Assembly (NCBI RefSeq): GCF_004664715.2
Contig: NC_051070.1
Coordinates: 73,571,231-73,635,230, forward strand
DNA: 64,000 bases
DNA from: Peromyscus leucopus
Lineage: Eukaryota; Chordata; Mammalia; Rodentia; Cricetidae
Reading direction: 5' to 3'
The stretch's first letter is position 1; every line of letters starts with the position of its first letter. The notes below the pieces were generated by a model. The model was given only the letters and a program-made list of their open reading frames with translations. It was not told the origin of the DNA and ran no database searches. Made by a program: the position numbers and the translations under genes. Positions 59,401-64,000 of this stretch are shown in pieces.

Positions 59401-59599
59401 CCCAGAAACCCAGACCAACAAATCAAAAGAGGGTTTCTTGTACCTGGTGTTGGAATTTTTGTTAAATCCTCTATGGATCTTGGGGGAAGCATTGTTGGCC
59501 CTGATTGAAAGGTTTTATTTAACCTATCTATGTGTATGCATATGTATACATAGCCTTATATGTATTATATGTAATTTTAGGTAGATAACAATAAAATGA

Positions 59600-60099
59600 T
59601 TCCATCTGCATATTCAGACATTCTTACTGTTACTTTATCTTAGCTGGGATAATCCTTGTAGATTATTGGGACTTTTCCTTGCACCAGGTTTCTACCTGAC
59701 CCTGAAATGCTGCACCTCCACTTCCAATCCTCTCTTTCAGTATTCTCCAGCTCCATACTCCCTGAACTTGATCCCTCATGTTCTCATCCCTTCTTGCCCG
59801 CAGTCCACCCACAAAAATCTCTTCTATTTTTCCTAGGGAGATCCCAGTGTCTTCCCTTTAGCCCTCCTTGTTACATAGCTTCTCTGGGTCTATGAATTGT
59901 AGCATGGTTATCCTTTATGGCCAATATCCACTTATAAATGAATACATACCATGTTTGTCTTTCTTGGTCTGGGTTACCTCACTCAGGATGATTTTTTTTT
60001 TCAATTTCTACCCATTTACCTGCAAATTTCATGATGTCATTGTAACATCTGAGTAATGCTCCATTGTGTAAACATACCACATTTTCTTTATCTATTCTT
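59600..60099 (-). mobile_element. L1 3' end (left part of a split L1)
   Basis: 3' UTR then ORF2 end on minus: 'gggttacctcactcaggatg' near 59970, 'ctgcaaatttcatgatgtca' near 60020. It is interrupted at 60099 by the composite insertion and resumes at 63973. Confidence 0.85.
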
Positions 60100-60106
60100 T
60101 TTTTTT

Positions 60107-60480
60107 CAGAGTTAAAAGCCCAAGAGGTCAGAGCAGCAGCTAAGAGCTGATACTAAAATCCCTCTCTTATTCTTCGCTGACGCTGTCGTCCTTCCCCTCA
60201 GAAAGAGACCTACTTCCTGTGTATCTGTCTTTTTATTGACTTTCTGTTCTGCCTTCTCATTGGTTGTAAACCCAACCACATGATCTCCTTGTCACTGCCT
60301 GTCTATACAGACCTCCAGGTCTTCTATGGTTGGTATTGAGATTAAAGATGTGTGTCTTCATGCTGGTGGTGTCCTTGAACACACAGAGATCTGCCTGTCA
60401 TGTGTCAGGACTAAAGGTGTGTGCCACCACAGCCTGGCTTCTGCTATGGCTTGCTATTAGCTCTGACCCCCAGGTAACTT
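60107..60480 (-). repeat. LTR fragment (U3 to R) in the composite insertion
   Basis: Homologous to the LTRs at 5854 and 36846: 'gcccaagaggtcagagcagc', 'ctgccttctcattggttgta', 'ctgctatggcttgctattag'. It lacks about 40 bp of U3 start and about 40 bp of U5. The U5-side end falls at 'cagag' (minus CTCTG), where A residues follow. Confidence 0.85.

Positions 60481-60538
<58 letters not shown>
60481..60538. repeat. (TA)n microsatellite
   Basis: About 27 TA units between the LTR fragment and the L1 3' UTR end. Confidence 0.95.
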
Positions 60539-61571
60539 CAATAACATTCAGTTCTACATATCAGCCATGGGTACCCCTATTCTCCCCACTCCTACCCCCT
60601 CCCCTTACCCCCAGCCTACGTCCCATTCCCACCTCCTCCAGGACAGGAGGATTGTGATCAACCTGGTAGACTCAGTCCAGGCAGGTCCAGTCCCTTCCTC
60701 CCAGACTGAGCCAAGTATCCCTGCATAAGCTCCAGGTTTCAAACAGCAAACTCATGCAATGAGCACAGGACTTGGTCCCACTGCCTAGTTGCCTCCCAAA
60801 CTGATCAAGCCAATCAACTGGCTCACCTATTCAGAGGGCCTGATCCAGCTGGGGGCCCCTCAGCCTTTGGTTCATAGTTCATGTGTTTCCATTCATTTGG
60901 CTATTTTTTTCAATAATTGAGTAAAATGGAAATTTATTATAAGCCACAGTCATCCTAGGGACCTCCATGCTATATATATAGCCTCTATGGTTCTATGGGT
61001 TGTGGTCTGATTGTTCATTTTATATCTAGAATCCACCAATGAGTGAGTACATACCATGACTGTCTTTCTGGGTTTTGGTTAGCTCACTCAGGATGATTTT
61101 TTCTAGTTCCATCCATTTGCCTGCAAATTTCATGCTTTCATTGTTTTTCTCTGCTGAGTAGTACTCCATTGTGTATATGTACCACATTTTTTTCATCCAT
61201 TCTTTCGTTGATGGGCATCTAGGTTGTTTCCAGGTTCTGGCTATTACAAATAGTGCTGCTATGAACATAGCTGAGAATGTATCTTTATGGTATGAATCAG
61301 CATTCCTTGGGTATATGCCCAAGAGTGGGATGGCTGGGTCTTGAGGTAGTTCAATTCCTAATTTTCTGAGAAACCGCCATACTGATTTCCACAGTGGTTG
61401 TACAAGTTTTCATTCCCACCAACAGTGGAGGAATGTTCCCTTTGCTCCACATCCTCTCCAACATTGGTTGTCATTGGTGTTTTTGATCGTAGCCATTCTG
61501 AAAGGTGTAAGGTGGTATCTCAGAGTCGTTTTGATTTGCATTTCTCTGATGATTAAGGATGTTGAGCATTA
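60539..61571 (-). pseudogene. L1 3' UTR and ORF2 C-terminal part
   Basis: 60539-60905 is L1 3' UTR matching 35000-35580 in reverse. 60906-61020 differs from the other L1s here. 61021-61571 is the ORF2 C-terminal end (minus [40 protein letters not shown]). It ends at 61571, where a deletion removes the RT region. Confidence 0.85.
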
Positions 61572-62010
61572 AACTTTAGTAGTGTTTCTTTTATGAATGT
61601 GGGTGCTTTTGTATTTGGAGCATAAATGTTTAGAATTGAGACTTCATCTTGGTGGATTTTTCCCATGATAGATATGTAATGTCTATCCTTATCTCTTTTG
61701 ATTGATTTTAGTTTAAAGTCTATTTTATTAGATATTAGGATAGCTACACCAGCTTGTTTCTTAGGTCCATTTGCTTGGAAAGCCTTTTCCTAGCCCTTTA
61801 CTCGGAGGTAGTGTCTGTCTTTGAAGTTAAGGTGTGTTTCTTGTATGCAGCAGATGGATGGGTCCTGTTTTCTTATCCATTCTGTTAACCTGTGTCTTTT
61901 TATAGGTGAGTTGAGACCATTGATATTGATGGATATTAATGACCAGTGATTGTTAATTCCTGTTATTTTTTGTGGTTGTGTTGTGTTGTCCTTCTGTGGT
62001 GTATGTTGGT
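61572..62010 (-). pseudogene. L1 ORF2 endonuclease N-terminal part
   Basis: Minus-strand match to 30130-30500 of the full-length L1. Relative to it about 2.9 kb of ORF2 is missing at 61571/61572 (junction on minus 'ctaaagttt|aatgctcaac'). The catalytic endonuclease centre is largely lost. Confidence 0.85.
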
Positions 62011-62016
62011 GTGGGA

Positions 62017-63131
62017 TTATCTATTGCTTGATTTTTCATGGATGTGTTTAGCTTCTTTGGGTTGGATTTTCCCTTCTAGTGCTTTCTGTAGGTCTGGGTT
62101 TGTGGACAGGTATTGATTAAATCTGGTTTTATCTTGGAATATTTTGTTTACTCCGCCTATGGTGATTGAGAGTTTTGCTGGGTATAATAGTCTGGGTTGG
62201 CATCCGTGGTCTCTTAGTGTCTGCATGAGATTTGTCCATGATCTTCTAGCTTTCATAGTCTCTATTGAGCAGTCTGGTGTTATTCTGATGGGTTTGCCTT
62301 TATATGTTACTTGGTCTTTTTCCTTTGCGGCTCTTAATATTTTTTCTTTGTTCTGTGTGTTTAGTGTTTTGATTATTATGTGGCGAGGGGACTTTTTTTT
62401 TGGATCCAGCCTATTCGGTGTTCTGTAAGCTTCTTGTATCTTCATAGGCATTTCTTTCTTTAGGTTAGGAAAGTTTTCTTCTATGATTTTGTTGAATATA
62501 TTTTCTATGACTTTGAGTTGGTATTCTTCTCCTTCTTCTATCCCTATTATTCTTAGGTTTGGTCTTTTCATGGTGTCCCAAATTTCCTGGACGTTTTGTG
62601 TTATGACTTTTTTGTCTTTAGTGTTTTCTTTGACTGACAAATCTATTTTCTCTATTGTGTCTTCAGTGTCAGAGATTCTCTGTTCCATCTCTTACATTCG
62701 GTTGGTTGTGCTTGTTTCTGTAGTTCCTGTTCGTTTAGTCAGGATTTCTATTTCCAGCATTCCCTCAGCATATATTTTCTTTATTGTTTCAAATTCATTT
62801 TTCAGATCTTGGAATGTTTCTTTCATCTGTTTAACTGCTTTTTCTTGGCTTTCTTTGATTTCTTCCCATTTTTTGTTCGTTTTTTCTTCCATTTCTTTAA
62901 GGGAGTTTTTTATTTCCTCTTTAAGGGAAGTTTTTATTTCCTCTTTAAGGGAGTTTTTCATTTCCTCTTTAAGGAAAGTTTTTATTTCCTCTTTGAGGGA
63001 ATTTTTATTTCTTCTTTAAGGGCCTCTATCATCTTCTTAAAGTCATTTTTAGGGTTGATTTCTTCTGTTTCTTCTGTCTTGGTATGTTCAGGTCTTGCAG
63101 GTGTAGAATCACTAAGTTCTGATGTTGCCAT
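62017..63131 (-). pseudogene. L1 ORF1, nearly intact
   Basis: Start ATG at 63131-63129 (MATSELSDSTPARPEHTKTE), about 371 codons, normal length. Two lesions: a 1-nt shortfall in one 24-nt repeat unit near 63000, and an in-frame TAA at 62694-62692 where the other L1 has Gln. The N-terminal coiled coil holds tandem 8-residue units (NSLKEEIK/TSLKEEIK, 62899-63017). The RRM (IWDTMKRPNLRIIGIEEGEE) and the C-terminal domain (ITPDCSIETMKARRSW... to HIHEKSSNR) are uninterrupted. ORF1p binds L1 RNA and is needed in cis for mobility. Confidence 0.92.
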
Positions 63132-63958
63132 ATATATAGGTCTTTATGTTGTTGCCTGTATTTTTGCACTGGCGTCTACTCATCTCTTCCTCTGTGCAGT
63201 GCAGGTGGTGTCTGTGTCTGAGAGTGCCTCTCCTGTTCTAATTTTTAGTCTTGGTTTAGTAGGGGTTCTTGGTTAAATTGGTGCTATTGGGCTATTTCTT
63301 CAGGGGCAGCTGATTTCAGTCGGTGAAGTATATACTTATGATTCTGGTATTCTGGTTTGGTGGCTGGGTAGCACCTTCTTCTGTGTTCCCAGAAGTTTTA
63401 TTTATTCGTCAACTCCTCAGCTGATCTTGTTTCTTCAGACTTCAAACTGTAGGCATCTGAATCCTCTTCCAGATGGGTTTCAGCTGAGTGGGGTAGTCTC
63501 TCCAACACCTCCAAGTTGTTGGGTTTCACAGGATCAGCAGCTGGGCCCTGGGTTGTCCTCGAACAGAGTGTTCAGATTCATTCTGGTTCTGTCCCACGGA
63601 GATAGCTTCTTCCCCAGGTGTTGGGGTTAGAGGCGTCCCTGTTCCAAACTGCGTCTGCTTGTCTCTGTCCCTGGGCCTGTCTACCTCTGAGGTCTGCCGC
63701 TGGGCCTGTATGTCTCTGCCGGCTGCTGCCGCGGGCCTACCTACCTCTGTTTGTCACTGCCGCTGGGCCCGTCTACCTCTGTAGGCCACCACCGGGCCTG
63801 TATGTCTCTGCCAGCTGCCGCTGGGCCTGTATGTCCCTGTTGGCCACCTCCTGCTGGGCCCGTCTACCTCTGCGGGCCACCGCTGTGGACCTACCTGCAT
63901 CTGCTTGTCTCCGCCGCTGGACCAGTCTACCTCTGTGGGCCGCCGCTAGGCCTGAATC
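63132..63958 (-). promoter_or_regulatory. L1 5' UTR with GC-rich tandem array
   Basis: 63671-63955 consists of about nine units of 29-34 bp built on 'ctgggcctgtctacctctg' and 'ccgctgggcctgtatgtc'. CpG is moderately retained. It presumably carries the internal L1 promoter. It abuts the target duplication directly, so the 5' end is probably complete. Confidence 0.7.
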
Positions 63959-63972
63959 CTTTATCTATTCTT

Positions 63973-64000
63973 GAGTTGAAGGACGGCTAGGTTGTTTCTA
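63973..64000 (-). mobile_element. L1 ORF2 end (right part of the split host L1)
   Basis: 'gagttgaaggacggctaggt' continues the L1 interrupted at 60099 and matches 36664-36692 and 61203-61232. It runs out of the window. Confidence 0.8.

Larger units (their letters stand above)
60100..63958 (-). mobile_element. Composite insertion: L1 joined to an ERV LTR fragment
   Basis: Bounded by the 14-bp perfect duplication 'ctttatctattctt' (60086-60099 and 63959-63972) in host L1 DNA. On minus the order is L1 5' UTR array, ORF1, ORF2 with a large internal deletion, L1 3' UTR, an (AT)n run replacing the L1 tail, part of a class II LTR, then a short poly-A (poly-T at 60098-60106). One duplication surrounding both parts means a single insertion event, either a 3' transduction or a template switch between L1 and ERV RNA. 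Confidence 0.85.

Noticed and set aside
60330..60728. 132-codon frame with an IYIYIY stretch
   Set aside because: It translates the (TA)n run and LTR/L1 3' UTR sequence.
61560..61580. ORF2 gap as an L1 splice junction
   Set aside because: No GT donor or AG acceptor at the corresponding positions of the intact relative.
62483..63276. Long + strand frames rich in Phe, Ser and Leu
   Set aside because: They are the antisense of L1 ORF1; the apparent repeats (FISSLRE) are the complement of the coiled-coil units.
63618..63990. Cys/Pro-rich + strand frames resembling a secreted protein
   Set aside because: Products of the GC-rich L1 5' UTR array, open in more than one frame because of its repeat structure.

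Overview
The window is nuclear DNA of a muroid rodent, most likely a cricetid (vole, hamster or deer-mouse group). This follows from B1, B2 and B3 SINEs, rodent-type L1 elements, class II (IAP/betaretrovirus-like) endogenous retroviruses and two intron-free olfactory receptor (OR) genes. Young B1 copies carry the variant 'aaaggcgcaaagctacaca', which I associate with cricetids; the species call is inference. There is no prokaryotic content.

Only two genes look intact, both on the + strand: an OR11G2-like receptor (16803-17753) and an OR4K15-like receptor (52134-53108). In human, both families lie in the OR cluster at 14q11.2, so this is probably part of the syntenic cluster. Here the two genes are 34 kb apart, with repeat DNA between them.

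Layout. 0.5-3.1 kb: degenerate class I ERV (+). 3.2-6.8 kb: old class II ERV (-), with a solo LTR of a second family in its leader. 6.8-9.4 kb: 3' ends and LTRs of two more class II elements (+) and a B1. 9.4-16.7 kb: dispersed repeats, a 5'-truncated L1 with a 17-bp target duplication, MIR-like pieces and a B3-like SINE. 16.8-17.8 kb: OR11G2-like. 17.8-28.2 kb: stacked L1 fragments, B1s, two B2s and a solo LTR. 28.46-35.63 kb: full-length but broken L1 (+) with a 13-bp target duplication and a nested LTR. 36.53-45.95 kb: a twin-primed L1 split by a young 8.05-kb class II provirus (-) with LTRs about 1.2% diverged. 46-52 kb: old L1, mostly single-copy-looking DNA and a 0.7-kb imperfect palindrome. 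52.1-53.1 kb: OR4K15-like. 54.7-56.1 kb: a second twin-primed L1. 56-64 kb: L1 pieces, ending in a composite insertion made of a nearly 5'-complete L1 joined to an ERV LTR fragment.

The young provirus is the most informative element. It keeps paired LTRs, a tRNA-Lys-type primer binding site, a polypurine tract, two zinc knuckles, a textbook -1 frameshift signal (slippery heptamer, 7-nt spacer, 7-bp stem) and catalytic residues of protease, RT, RNase H and integrase. It lacks most of capsid and any recognisable env, and it carries a TAG and a frameshift in pro-pol. I see no new cellular system. The points of interest are mobile-element structures: the composite L1-LTR insertion, the nested provirus, the palindrome, and two L1 lineages whose ORF1 coiled coils carry repeat units of different length.
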